Shown piece after piece: positions 22,932 to 30,128 of a stretch of 30,128 nt of DNA. This DNA comes from Armatimonadota bacterium (GTDB lineage Bacteria > Sysuimicrobiota > Sysuimicrobiia > Sysuimicrobiales > Humicultoraceae). Numbering within the stretch: position 1 is the first letter of the stretch; the number at the start of each line of letters is the position of its first letter. The position numbers were made by a program, and so were the translations under genes. The stretch lies in the NCBI GenBank assembly GCA_016198805.1, contig JACQHU010000136.1:1-30128 (forward strand), in the 5' to 3' direction. Under the pieces are notes generated by a model. That model was not told the DNA's origin. It was given only the letters and a program-made list of their open reading frames with translations, and did no database searches.

Positions 22932-24689
22932 CTAGCGGGCGTCCACCGTGGTCTGAAGCTGGACGCGACCGCGGATGACCCAGGATGTCGGCGAACGCAC
23001 CCTGACCGTCCGCGATGCTGTGGTGCCGGACCCATCAGGAAGACGGGCGGCGCCCGGCACAAGTTCCACGATCAGGTCGGTGTTGCGATCGCGATCGGTG
23101 AACGCCGCCAGTTGCTCCGCCGCTGACGTCGCGGACACTTCGACGGGCTCCGCAGTCAACAGGGCCGGTAGCCCCTGCTCAGGCATCGGCCGCCCGCCGG
23201 CGCGGATCAGCACCGTGGCCCCGCCCGGCGGGAAGCTCTCTGGCACGGCCAGCTCAATGCTCCGGGCCACGGGCTCGCCCTGGAAGGGACGGAGCGTGAC
23301 CCGGACGGTCAGCACCTCGCCCCGCCGCACGCGCGGGCGATCGAGCTCTGCCTCGATCAGCGCGGCGGTCTGGCGGGTCTGCTGCACTTCGACCGCCATC
23401 GTGACATCGACCGGCCCGGTGCGCACAAATTCGTTGGCAAACAGCAGGCGCAGCGCTTCGGGCAGTTCCAGCATCGCGGCCGACGCGATGTCCCGCGGGT
23501 GGTAGAACATGTTCTCACGCACGATGGGCGCATCGAGGCCGCGCGCCCGCAGGGTGAGGCGCACACGCGCGGTCCCCTCGCCGACCCGGTCCAGGGCGCG
23601 GTCCATCGCTTCCAGCGCTGAGATCAGGGCCAGCAGCGGCCCAAGCGATGGGTCACGGACGACCTGCGTGGAGACGGTCACGGTGCGTCCACGGTCGCCG
23701 TCTGTCACCACCGCGCGCACGCCCAGCAACGGGGGCAGCCAGCCGACCCGTCCGCCGATGCCGGCCCGGCGGTCCTCGTTGATGACGCCGATGGGCGCCC
23801 CGGCGGAGCCGACCTTGAACGGAAACGCGGTGCTGCGGACCACCTCGTGAATCACCGCGGCCGTCAACAGATACCCGGTGCGGCCGCGGTTGAGGAACGG
23901 ATGTCCGAACGCGATGATCGCGTCGCCCTTCCGGTAGGTGAGCGTCCCGATCGACAGGGCATTGAGGTCGCCCCGGATGAGCTGCACGCCGATGGCGCTG
24001 CCGGGGACCAGCGGCGGGCGTGCGTCCGTCGACCCGCCGGCGGCGCCCTCGACGGGCATGATGCCCAGGGGCCCGAGCTCGGCGGCCAGCAACTGCGCCG
24101 CGCGCCCCCCGATGCCGGAGACCAGCAGGGGCCGCGCCAGCGGCACCATGGCCGCGACCTGCGGGGTGGCGGCCTCCACCGCCCGCGCGTCCGCCAGCGT
24201 CGGGCCGATGGCGATCTGCTCGATGCGCCGGCCGGCCGCGACCACCGGGACGGGCAGCCTGCGGGGTCCGCCCCGGGCCACCGGCAGCGCCCGGAGCATG
24301 GTCTCGATGGGCGTGACCAGACCCAGCGAGTGATCGGCGAACGCCCACCCGAACCCGATGGCGCCGGCCAGGCGGCCGCCGAAGTAGACCGGGCTGCCGC
24401 TCATGCCGGCCGCGATGCCCCCGGACTTCTCGATGAGCGGGCCGGAGACGCGGATCAGGATCAGATCGCCCGCGGGCCCCGCGCCCGGCACGACCGCCAG
24501 CGCCTCCACGTCGAACGACTCGACCGTCACCCCGCGCACCACGGTCCGGCCGACCCCGCGCATGCCGGGGCGGACCTCGGCCAGCGGCAGCCAGTCGGCG
24601 GCGGCAGACGGCGGCGCGGCCGGTGCGGCCACGACCGGCGCGACCATGGCCGCCGCCAGCAGTACGAAGAGAATCGCGCGACGCGTCAT
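22932..24689 (-). CDS. secreted S55 (SpoIVB-like) peptidase-domain protein, copy A
   Basis: 585 residues with a signal peptide (about 1-23). VRPGMRGVGRTVVRG (39-53) is followed by the S55 serine motif SGGIAAGMSGSPVYFGG (GMSGSP at 95-100) and, 160 residues later, IGTLTYRKGDAIIAFGHPF (GHP at 262-264), the S55 histidine block. The C-terminal half has IVRENMFYHPRDIASAAML and Ig-like strands. In B. subtilis SpoIVB the His block comes before the Ser block; here the order is reversed. Ser82 stands where SpoIVB is believed to have its catalytic Asp, so activity is uncertain. It is paralogous to the next gene upstream, 39 bp away. GAGG is well spaced before the ATG. Probably a periplasmic envelope factor; substrate unknown. 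Confidence 0.87.
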   Translation of the reverse strand: MTRRAILFVLLAAAMVAPVVAAPAAPPSAAADWLPLAEVRPGMRGVGRTVVRGVTVESFDVEALAVVPGAGPAGDLILIRVSGPLIEKSGGIAAGMSGSPVYFGGRLAGAIGFGWAFADHSLGLVTPIETMLRALPVARGGPRRLPVPVVAAGRRIEQIAIGPTLADARAVEAATPQVAAMVPLARPLLVSGIGGRAAQLLAAELGPLGIMPVEGAAGGSTDARPPLVPGSAIGVQLIRGDLNALSIGTLTYRKGDAIIAFGHPFLNRGRTGYLLTAAVIHEVVRSTAFPFKVGSAGAPIGVINEDRRAGIGGRVGWLPPLLGVRAVVTDGDRGRTVTVSTQVVRDPSLGPLLALISALEAMDRALDRVGEGTARVRLTLRARGLDAPIVRENMFYHPRDIASAAMLELPEALRLLFANEFVRTGPVDVTMAVEVQQTRQTAALIEAELDRPRVRRGEVLTVRVTLRPFQGEPVARSIELAVPESFPPGGATVLIRAGGRPMPEQGLPALLTAEPVEVSATSAAEQLAAFTDRDRNTDLIVELVPGAARLPDGSGTTASRTVRVRSPTSWVIRGRVQLQTTVDAR

Positions 24690-24728
24690 CCTACCTCACT
24701 TGTGCCCAATCGCCCGCGGGAGGTGACA

Positions 24729-26528
24729 CTACCGCACGACGATCGGGATGCGCTCGACGCCCTGGATCACCCACTCGGTCCGCTCGGTCCGCCCCGCGGG
24801 AACGTCGAAGCGGGTGAAATCCTGTGGAGTGGCCGGCAGGCCGAACGGCAGGATCCGCACCAATATGTCGGTGTTCTTCCCGAAGTTCTCAAACACCCGC
24901 AGCGCGTTCTCCAGGGTGTCGACCCCCCACGGGACAGGCTCGGCTTGCAGGGCGCCACCGAGCTGCGCCTCCACAGGCACGCCCGGGGCGTCGACGCCGG
25001 CCGAACGCACGACCACGACCGCCGGGCCCCGGGGGAAATCCCGCGGCACCGGGACCTCAATGATCCTGAACACCGGCCGCTCCGCCAGGTACGGCTGGAG
25101 GCGCACCCGCACACGGAGGACGCCGCCGGCGGTGATCTCGCGCGAGGCGACCTCGGCATCGACGATCGACGCGGTGATGCGGCGCCTGGTCAACGACGTC
25201 TCCACGGTCAGGTCATACGGCTCGAGCCTGCGGAGGTCGTTGTAGAACGCCAGTTCCATCGCATCCACCACGTCCAGCACCGAAGCCACGGCCACGTCGC
25301 GGGTGCTGTAGAAGACGTTTTCGCGCACGATGGGCCGGTCCAGCCCCTTGGCCCGGAGGGTGATCTTCACCGTCGCGGTCCCTTCCCCGCCGCCCTGCTC
25401 CCGCGCGCGTTCCGTTGCGGACAGCGCAATCAGCGGCGCAAAGGTGCGCGCCATGTCGCGGCGGCGCACCATGTGGGCCCCGAGCTGGATGCGCGAGCCG
25501 GTGTCCATATCCGTCACGATGACCCGGATGTTGAACAGGCGGGGGAACCGTCCCAGCGTCCCGGCGATGCCGGTGCCGCGATCCTGATCGACAATGCCGA
25601 TCGTCGCGCCCAGGTTGCCGACCTTGAAGGGCCGCTGGAGCGACTTGACCACCGTCAGGATTTCGGCCGCCGTCAGGATGTACTCGACGTCGCCCTGATT
25701 CTCCCACGGGTGGCCGCAGACCAGGATCCGGTTGCCGACGCGCACCGTCACGGTGCAGATCCCGCCGAACTCGATGTCGCCTCGGACCTCGTCGATGCCC
25801 ACGGTGCTGCCGGGGGCGATCGGCTGCGCCACGAAGTCGCCCCGGCCGCCGTGTCCCTGCAGGATCTCATGACCCAGAGGCTGGACGATCTGGGCCAGGA
25901 TGCGGCTGGCCCGCGGGCTGAACCCCACGGCGAAGGTGGCCACCGCGGGCGTGGCCACGGCCACATCGGGCGGGGTCTGCGCGAGCGGGCGCCGTTCCTG
26001 TAGCGGACCCGCGGCGACGGCGACGCGGCTGTACGGGCGGCCGTTGATGATGAACGGCCGCGAGGCCTGATAGACCGCCGGGCGCTCGCTGCGGGGGGCG
26101 CGCCGGTCGAGGATCTTCAGCATGTCTTCGATGGGGGTGGCCAGGGCGATGTCGCGGCGCGGGGTCTGCCAGATGAAGGACGCGCTCAACGCGCCGATCA
26201 GCTTCCCGTTGATGTAGAGCGGGCTGCCACTCATGCCGGCCGCGCTGCCGCCGGTCTGCTCCACCAGCGGCCCGGACATGCGGAACATGACCAGCTTCTC
26301 GGAGGTAATGGGCCCGCCGCCGCTCTGCAAGATGTCCATGACTTCGAATTGGAATTCATCGATGCGCTGGCCAAAGACGACCGTTTTGCCGACCCCGCGC
26401 ATCCCGGGTTTCACCTCGGACAGCCGCATGATCGGCGGCGTCTGTTGAGCCTCGCCGGTGGCGGGCGGGACGAATGTCCCGACGCCGAGCACGAGGATTA
26501 CTGCCAGCACTTTGCCTCGGACGATCAC
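24729..26528 (-). CDS. secreted S55 (SpoIVB-like) peptidase-domain protein, copy B
   Basis: 599 residues from the GTG at 26526-26528, chosen because GAGAGGGGGATC lies just upstream and the frame then opens directly into a signal peptide (VLAVILVLGVGTFV to GEAQQ). It has the same order as copy A: VKPGMRGVGKTVVFG, TGGSAAGMSGSPLYINGKLIGA (GMSGSP at 98-103), then VGNRILVCGHPWENQGD (GHP at 272-274), GTGIAGTLGRFPRLFNIRV and IVRENVFYSTRDVAVASVL. The C-terminal 150 residues are Ig-like. The two copies share all landmarks but differ clearly, so the duplication is old. A Cys replaces the residue before GHP (Phe in copy A). The upstream ATG of the open frame (26588) has no binding site and would spoil the signal peptide. 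Confidence 0.87.
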   Translation of the reverse strand: MIVRGKVLAVILVLGVGTFVPPATGEAQQTPPIMRLSEVKPGMRGVGKTVVFGQRIDEFQFEVMDILQSGGGPITSEKLVMFRMSGPLVEQTGGSAAGMSGSPLYINGKLIGALSASFIWQTPRRDIALATPIEDMLKILDRRAPRSERPAVYQASRPFIINGRPYSRVAVAAGPLQERRPLAQTPPDVAVATPAVATFAVGFSPRASRILAQIVQPLGHEILQGHGGRGDFVAQPIAPGSTVGIDEVRGDIEFGGICTVTVRVGNRILVCGHPWENQGDVEYILTAAEILTVVKSLQRPFKVGNLGATIGIVDQDRGTGIAGTLGRFPRLFNIRVIVTDMDTGSRIQLGAHMVRRRDMARTFAPLIALSATERAREQGGGEGTATVKITLRAKGLDRPIVRENVFYSTRDVAVASVLDVVDAMELAFYNDLRRLEPYDLTVETSLTRRRITASIVDAEVASREITAGGVLRVRVRLQPYLAERPVFRIIEVPVPRDFPRGPAVVVVRSAGVDAPGVPVEAQLGGALQAEPVPWGVDTLENALRVFENFGKNTDILVRILPFGLPATPQDFTRFDVPAGRTERTEWVIQGVERIPIVVR

Positions 26529-26543
26529 ACCAGATCCCCCTCT

Positions 26544-26567
26544 CGCAACCGTTGCGCGGGATCCCGC
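26544..26567. promoter_or_regulatory. two adjacent palindromes upstream of S55 copy B
   Basis: CGCAAC-C-GTTGCG (26544-26556) directly abuts and shares a base with GCGGGATCCCGC (26556-26567). Both are perfect dyads within the 92-bp gap between the barrel-sandwich gene and S55 copy B, just upstream of the latter's ribosome binding site. They could be operator half-sites or a short RNA structure. Palindromes of this length arise by chance several times in 30 kb of GC-rich DNA, so confidence is low. Confidence 0.25.
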
Positions 26568-26620
26568 AGAGAGAACGGATGAATTCACGTCGTGGGCGTG
26601 AGCGTGCGCCGAACCACAGG

Positions 26621-26935
26621 CTACTTCGGCTCGATGCGGGCGACGACGGCGCCGAGTTCCCGGATCATCGACCCGGGCCTGACCAGGACCTCCACGACGC
26701 GGCCGTCCACCGTGGCACGGGCGGCTGCGGCGCGGCCGGTCTGCGTCTTGACGTACACCAGCGGATCGCCTTCGCTCACGTCATCCCCGACCTTTGAGAG
26801 TCCCTCGGGTACCACTTCACCCCGCAGGGTGGCCTTGACGTCAACGACCTGCTTGGGGGCCGCGGCTGCTGCGCCGCCAAGCATGCCGACGGCGATCGCA
26901 ACCAGCAGCCACAGACCCGCGGGGATGCGCATCAT
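26621..26935 (-). CDS. small secreted barrel-sandwich (biotinyl/lipoyl-like) protein
   Basis: 104 residues. The signal peptide (MMRIPAGLWLLVAIAVGMLGGAAAAA) ends near residue 26; this decides for the ATG at 26933-26935 over a GTG ten codons upstream. The mature 75 residues, VVPEGLSKVGDDVSEGDPLVYVKTQTGRAAAARATVDGRVVEVLVRPGSMI split across two halves, match the biotinyl/lipoyl or HlyD-type barrel-sandwich fold: 'V..GD.V..GDPL' then 'A..DG.V.E.LV.PG'. The modifiable Lys of true biotinyl or lipoyl carriers (MKM or DKA) is missing, and export argues against a cofactor carrier. It is most likely a stand-alone periplasmic adaptor domain, first gene after the extended -10 promoter. Function unknown. 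Confidence 0.78.
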   Translation of the reverse strand: MMRIPAGLWLLVAIAVGMLGGAAAAAPKQVVDVKATLRGEVVPEGLSKVGDDVSEGDPLVYVKTQTGRAAAARATVDGRVVEVLVRPGSMIRELGAVVARIEPK

Positions 26936-26999
26936 CGGCTCTACGCGCCCTGCCTGAGCCCGCACGTCCCAAGCCGCCGCGGCAGGCAGCGCGCCCTCG

Positions 27000-27008
27000 A
27001 TTATAGCA
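27000..27008 (-). promoter_or_regulatory. extended -10 promoter for the outer-membrane gene block
   Basis: The minus strand reads TGCTATAAT (27008-27000), a perfect -10 hexamer with the TG extension, in an otherwise GC-dominated region. No good -35 hexamer is found 16-18 bp upstream, as is common for extended -10 promoters. It lies 24 bp past the wecB stop and about 65 bp before the ATG of the barrel-sandwich gene, predicting a leader of roughly 58 nt. It could drive the 22 genes that follow. Confidence 0.6.
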
Positions 27009-27031
27009 TACGGGCCGCGGCCGGCCGCCGT

Positions 27032-28183
27032 TCACGCGACGAACTCCTGGGGACGTTCTGAGGTCAGGCCGAACCACCGGCGCAGTGCCGCGACGATGCG
27101 CTCGGAGGCGTGACCGTCACCGTACGGGTTGCGCGCGCGGGCCATCGCCGCCCGGGCGTCCGGATCCGCCAGCAGGCGTCCGGCCCGCTCCACAATGCGC
27201 TCCCGCGACGTCCCGACCACCTCCACCGTGCCAGCCACCACGCCCTCGGGCCGTTCTGTGACCTCGCGCGCCACAAGGACGGGCGTCCCGAGGGCCGGAG
27301 CCTCTTCCTGGATCCCCCCAGAGTCGGTCAGGATCAGGTAGGCCATGCCCATCAAGCGCACCCATGGCCCGTAGTCAGGTGGCTCGATGAGGTGAACCCG
27401 TGCATGCCCACCCAGCATCTCCACGGCGACCCGCCGCACCGCGGGGTTGCGATGCACCGAGAAGACGACCTCCGCGTCGGGGAAGCGGTCCAGCAGGTCC
27501 AGCAGCGCCACATAGATCTGCCGCAGGGGCTCGCCCCAGTTCTCGCGGCGGTGGGTCGTGACCAGGAGCATGCGCTTCCCGTCCATGGGCGGCAGCCCGG
27601 GCGGTGGCTCCACGTCGGGCCGACGCGCAACGTCGAACAGTGCGTCGATGACTGTATTCCCGGTGACGAGGATGGCGTCGGCCGCGATGCCGTCCTGCAA
27701 GAGGTTGGCGCGGGCCTGCGCCGTCGGCGCGAAGTGCAGGTCAGCCAGCACCGAGGTCAGGCGCCGGTTGATCTCTTCGGGAAACGGCCGGTACTTGTCG
27801 TGGGTGCGCAGCCCGGCCTCCACGTGCCCGACGGGGATGCGGTGATAGAAGGCGGCCAGCGCGCCCAGGAACGTCGAGGAGGCGTCGCCCTGCACCAGGA
27901 CCATCGCCGGCCGGAGGTCCGCCAGCACGGGATCGAGCCGCTCCAGGGTCCGGCTGGTGATGTCGAACAGCGACTGCTCATGCCGCATCACGTCCAGGTC
28001 GCGGTCGGGGGTGATCCCGAACAGCCGGAGGACCTGGTCCAGCATCTCCCGATGCTGCGCGGTCACCACGACCACGGGCCGGACGTCGGGGCTCTCGCGC
28101 AGGCGGGCGATCACCGGGGCCATCTTGACGGCCTCGGGACGCGTCCCGAAGATCGTCATGATCGGGAGGCGGTCCGGTCTCAC
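27032..28183 (-). CDS. wecB: UDP-N-acetylglucosamine 2-epimerase (non-hydrolysing)
   Basis: 383 residues, GTG start overlapping the preceding stop as GTGA. The enzyme converts UDP-GlcNAc to UDP-ManNAc for surface glycans. Family motifs: FGTRPEAVKMAPVI at the N-terminus, TAQHREMLDQ, VQGDASSTFLGALAAFY, VGHVEAGLRTHDKYRPFPEEINRRL, VTGNTVIDAL, TTHRRENWG, VHRNPAVR and LTDSGGIQEEAPALGTPVLV. These cover the UDP site and the acidic and His catalytic residues of the GT-B-like epimerase fold. Coupling to the wecA/tagO-type gene points to an undecaprenyl-linked polysaccharide containing ManNAc or a derivative. Length is normal (E. coli WecB 376). Confidence 0.95.
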   Translation of the reverse strand: MRPDRLPIMTIFGTRPEAVKMAPVIARLRESPDVRPVVVVTAQHREMLDQVLRLFGITPDRDLDVMRHEQSLFDITSRTLERLDPVLADLRPAMVLVQGDASSTFLGALAAFYHRIPVGHVEAGLRTHDKYRPFPEEINRRLTSVLADLHFAPTAQARANLLQDGIAADAILVTGNTVIDALFDVARRPDVEPPPGLPPMDGKRMLLVTTHRRENWGEPLRQIYVALLDLLDRFPDAEVVFSVHRNPAVRRVAVEMLGGHARVHLIEPPDYGPWVRLMGMAYLILTDSGGIQEEAPALGTPVLVAREVTERPEGVVAGTVEVVGTSRERIVERAGRLLADPDARAAMARARNPYGDGHASERIVAALRRWFGLTSERPQEFVA

Positions 28184-29268
28184 CGGGTGAGCAGGCCCAT
28201 CCGCCGCGCTCCAATCAGGACCACGGCGGCGACCACGCCGAAGGTGATCACGACGCCGATCGGGATGACGCCGGCCAGGGCGAGGGCGCCCAGTCCCAGT
28301 CCGCCGCTGACGAGATAGAGGAGAAACACGGTCTGCCGCTGCGTCAGGCCGCGGTCCAGCAGCCGGTGATGCAGGTGCTCGCGGTCGGGGAGGTAGACCG
28401 GGCGGCCGCTGCGGATGCGGCGGATGATAGCGAAGGCGGTATCGGCGATGGGGACCCCCAGGGCCAGAATCGGCACCAGCAGCGAGATCGCGGTATACGA
28501 CTTGTACAGCCCCATCACCGAGAGCCCGCCCAGCACATACCCCAGGAACATCGAGCCCGAGTCGCCCATGAAGATGCGGGCCGGGTTGAAGTTGTGGCGG
28601 AGGAACCCGACCGCGCTGCCCACGAGCGCCGCGGCCAGGGAGATGGCCACCACATCATGCTTGTGGGTGGCCGTGAGGAGCAGGATCGTGGCGGCGATGG
28701 CGGCGATGCCGGCCGCGAGGCCGTCGACCCCATCGATGAAGTTCATGATGTTGACCACCGCTACCACCCACACGATGGTGAACAGCGCCCCCCACGGCCC
28801 CAGCGGGATCGTCCCGCCCGTGAGCGGGTTGGTGACGAACTGCGTGGCCAGCCCGAACGGGATCAGGACGGCCGCCGCGGTGACCATCGCCAGGAACTTG
28901 ACGGCCGGCCGCATGCCCCGCAGGTCGTCGTAGATGCCGCACGCCAGCAAAAACGTGCCCCCCAGCATGATGCCCAGAACCGCCCGGTCGGTCTTCAGAG
29001 CGAGCGGGATCTGGATGTACACGGCGCCGGCGGTGCGGACCAGCTCGATGGGCCGGGTGACCACCATGGCCAGTGCGGCGGCGACGACGAAGCCCACGTA
29101 GATCGCCACGCCGCCCATGCGCGGGGTCGGCCGGGTGTTGATCCGGCGTCCCCCGGGGTAGTCGATCGCGCCCAGGCGCCGGGCCATGCGCCGCACCACC
29201 GGCGTCAGCGCGTACGTCACCACGAACGCGACCAGGGCGACGATGAGCGAGACGGGGACCGTTTTCAC
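28180..29268 (-). CDS. undecaprenyl-phosphate N-acetylhexosamine-1-phosphate transferase (WecA/TagO type, GT4 family)
   Basis: 362 residues with about ten or eleven membrane helices. The conserved cytoplasmic motifs of the MraY/WecA family are present: INTRPTPRMGGVAIY (44-57), GIYDDLRGM (111-119, Asp114-Asp115 metal site), NFIDGVDGLAAG (176-187), FMGDSGSMFLG and DREHLHHRLLD. The His-rich HLHHRLL block is diagnostic of WecA/TagO/WbpL-like enzymes, not MraY. It transfers GlcNAc-1-P (or a relative) from the UDP-sugar to undecaprenyl phosphate, the first step of O-antigen, teichoic acid-like or common-antigen glycans. The start GTG overlaps the prs stop as GTGA. WecA versus TagO naming depends on the product and is left open. 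Confidence 0.94.
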   Translation of the reverse strand: MKTVPVSLIVALVAFVVTYALTPVVRRMARRLGAIDYPGGRRINTRPTPRMGGVAIYVGFVVAAALAMVVTRPIELVRTAGAVYIQIPLALKTDRAVLGIMLGGTFLLACGIYDDLRGMRPAVKFLAMVTAAAVLIPFGLATQFVTNPLTGGTIPLGPWGALFTIVWVVAVVNIMNFIDGVDGLAAGIAAIAATILLLTATHKHDVVAISLAAALVGSAVGFLRHNFNPARIFMGDSGSMFLGYVLGGLSVMGLYKSYTAISLLVPILALGVPIADTAFAIIRRIRSGRPVYLPDREHLHHRLLDRGLTQRQTVFLLYLVSGGLGLGALALAGVIPIGVVITFGVVAAVVLIGARRMGLLTR

Positions 29269-30128
29269 GGAACGCGCAGGACTCCGGACGTTTCCGGCGC
29301 CGTCCCGTGGGTGAAGAGCTCGCTCACCGACCGGTCCTCGTGGGTCCGGCGGACGGCCTCGGCCAGCATCGGGGCGATGGAGACGATCCGGATCTTGTCG
29401 ATGCGCTTGGCTTCCGAGACGGGGACCGTGTTGGTGACCACGAGTTCGCGGATCGGGCTTCCGGCGATCCGCTCCACGGCGGGGCCGGAGAGGAGCGCGT
29501 GGGCGCAGCAGGCGTAGACCGCCTCCACGCCCCGGGCCTCGAGCGCCGACGCCGCCATGGTCAGCGTGCCGGCGGTGTCGACGATGTCGTCGACGAGGAT
29601 CGCCGTGCGGCGGTAGACCTTCCCGATGACGTGGGTGATCTCCTTGACCTGGTTCGGCCGGTCCCGCCGCTTGTCGATGATGGCGATGGGCGCGCGGAGT
29701 TCGGCGGCGAACTCTCGCGCCCGGCCCACCCCGCCGATGTCCGGCGAGACCGCGACCAGGTTGCGCAGACCCTGCTCGCGGAAGTACGGGGCCAGCAGCA
29801 GGCGGGACGGGAGGTGGTCCAGCGGGATGTCAAAGAAGCCCCAGATCTGCCCCGCGTGCAGGTCCACGGTCAGGATGCGCGACGCCCCGGCCGCCGTCAG
29901 CAGGTTGGCCACCAGCTTGGCGGTGATCGGCTCGCGCGGCTTCGTCTTGCGGTCCTGTCGCGCGTAGCCGAAGTAGGGGACCACCGCGGTGATGCGCGCG
30001 GCCGAGGCGCGGCGCATCGCGTCGAGGATGACCAGGAGTTCGATCAGGTGCTCGTTGACCGGCGGGGCGGTGGGCTGGATCACGAAGACGTCCTCGCCCC
30101 GGACGCTCTCCGCCAGGCGCACGCTGAC
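29265..30128 (-). CDS. prs: ribose-phosphate pyrophosphokinase, N-terminus cut by window edge
   Basis: 288 residues are visible and run off the right edge; a full enzyme has about 315, so roughly 25-30 N-terminal residues are missing. It makes PRPP from ribose-5-phosphate and ATP for nucleotide, His and Trp synthesis. Motifs: VRGEDVFVIQPT, PYFGYARQDRK (ATP loop), ILTVDLHAGQIWGFFDIPLDHL, VSPDIGGVGRAREFA, the IDKRRDRPNQ segment and the PRPP-binding loop ILVDDIVDTAGTL. An internal GTG at 30122 is not the start, because the preceding two codons still match the family. The product is cytosolic; placement before wecA is probably co-transcription of housekeeping and surface genes. Confidence 0.96.
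   Translation of the reverse strand, partial: VSVRLAESVRGEDVFVIQPTAPPVNEHLIELLVILDAMRRASAARITAVVPYFGYARQDRKTKPREPITAKLVANLLTAAGASRILTVDLHAGQIWGFFDIPLDHLPSRLLLAPYFREQGLRNLVAVSPDIGGVGRAREFAAELRAPIAIIDKRRDRPNQVKEITHVIGKVYRRTAILVDDIVDTAGTLTMAASALEARGVEAVYACCAHALLSGPAVERIAGSPIRELVVTNTVPVSEAKRIDKIRIVSIAPMLAEAVRRTHEDRSVSELFTHGTAPETSGVLRVP

Noticed and set aside
23847..26003. 718-codon plus-strand frame opposite the S55 genes
   Set aside because: Composition (His, Arg, Asp, Gly, Gln) is that of an antisense shadow and both opposing genes are well supported.
26621..26935. Biotin or lipoyl carrier protein of a carboxylase or dehydrogenase
   Set aside because: The protein has a signal peptide and lacks the modifiable lysine motif, so a cytosolic carrier role does not fit.

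Overview
The window is about 30 kb of GC-rich bacterial chromosome. It holds 25 recognisable protein genes, all on the minus strand and tightly packed; several junctions are 4-bp ATGA or GTGA overlaps. No rRNA, tRNA, mobile element, CRISPR array or plus-strand gene could be supported. Both ends are cut inside genes: prs at the right edge and a family-39 glycosyltransferase at the left edge.

Read in the direction of transcription (right to left), the window has four parts. (1) 30128-27032: prs, a wecA/tagO-type polyprenyl-phosphate sugar-1-phosphate transferase and wecB, joined by GTGA overlaps; these supply PRPP and the first steps of an undecaprenyl-linked surface glycan. (2) 27008-18447: a perfect extended -10 promoter, a small secreted barrel-sandwich (biotinyl/lipoyl-like) protein, two paralogous secreted S55-like proteins and a tamB-like giant. 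(3) 18368-11414: a sigma-70 family factor, a single-pass membrane protein, BamA/Omp85, a probable new outer-membrane or periplasmic protein, and three OmpH/Skp-like chaperones in a row. (4) 11391-1: lpxD, an unknown 610-aa secreted protein, lpxC, lpxA, lpxI, lpxB, lptC, lptA, lptB, lptF/G and an ArnT-like membrane glycosyltransferase.

Together this is one long outer-membrane construction locus: protein assembly (BamA, Skp-like, TamB), lipid A synthesis through LpxA-C-D-I-B, and LPS export (LptABC-F/G). Bringing TamB, BamA, OmpH, Lpx and Lpt genes together in one co-directional block, with LpxI as the UDP-diacylglucosamine hydrolase and SpoIVB-like S55 domains nearby, resembles the outer-membrane clusters described for diderm lineages on the Terrabacteria side (for example Negativicutes, Halanaerobiales, Armatimonadota-like groups) more than the dispersed arrangement in Proteobacteria. 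The phylum is an inference; a deep uncultivated GC-rich diderm lineage is my best guess.

The most promising unexplained content is: the 610-aa protein translationally coupled on both sides between LpxD and LpxC; the sigma factor with its single-pass membrane neighbour placed between TamB and BamA; the two S55-like proteins whose catalytic blocks are in the reverse order from SpoIVB; and the 448-aa protein overlapping the end of bamA.
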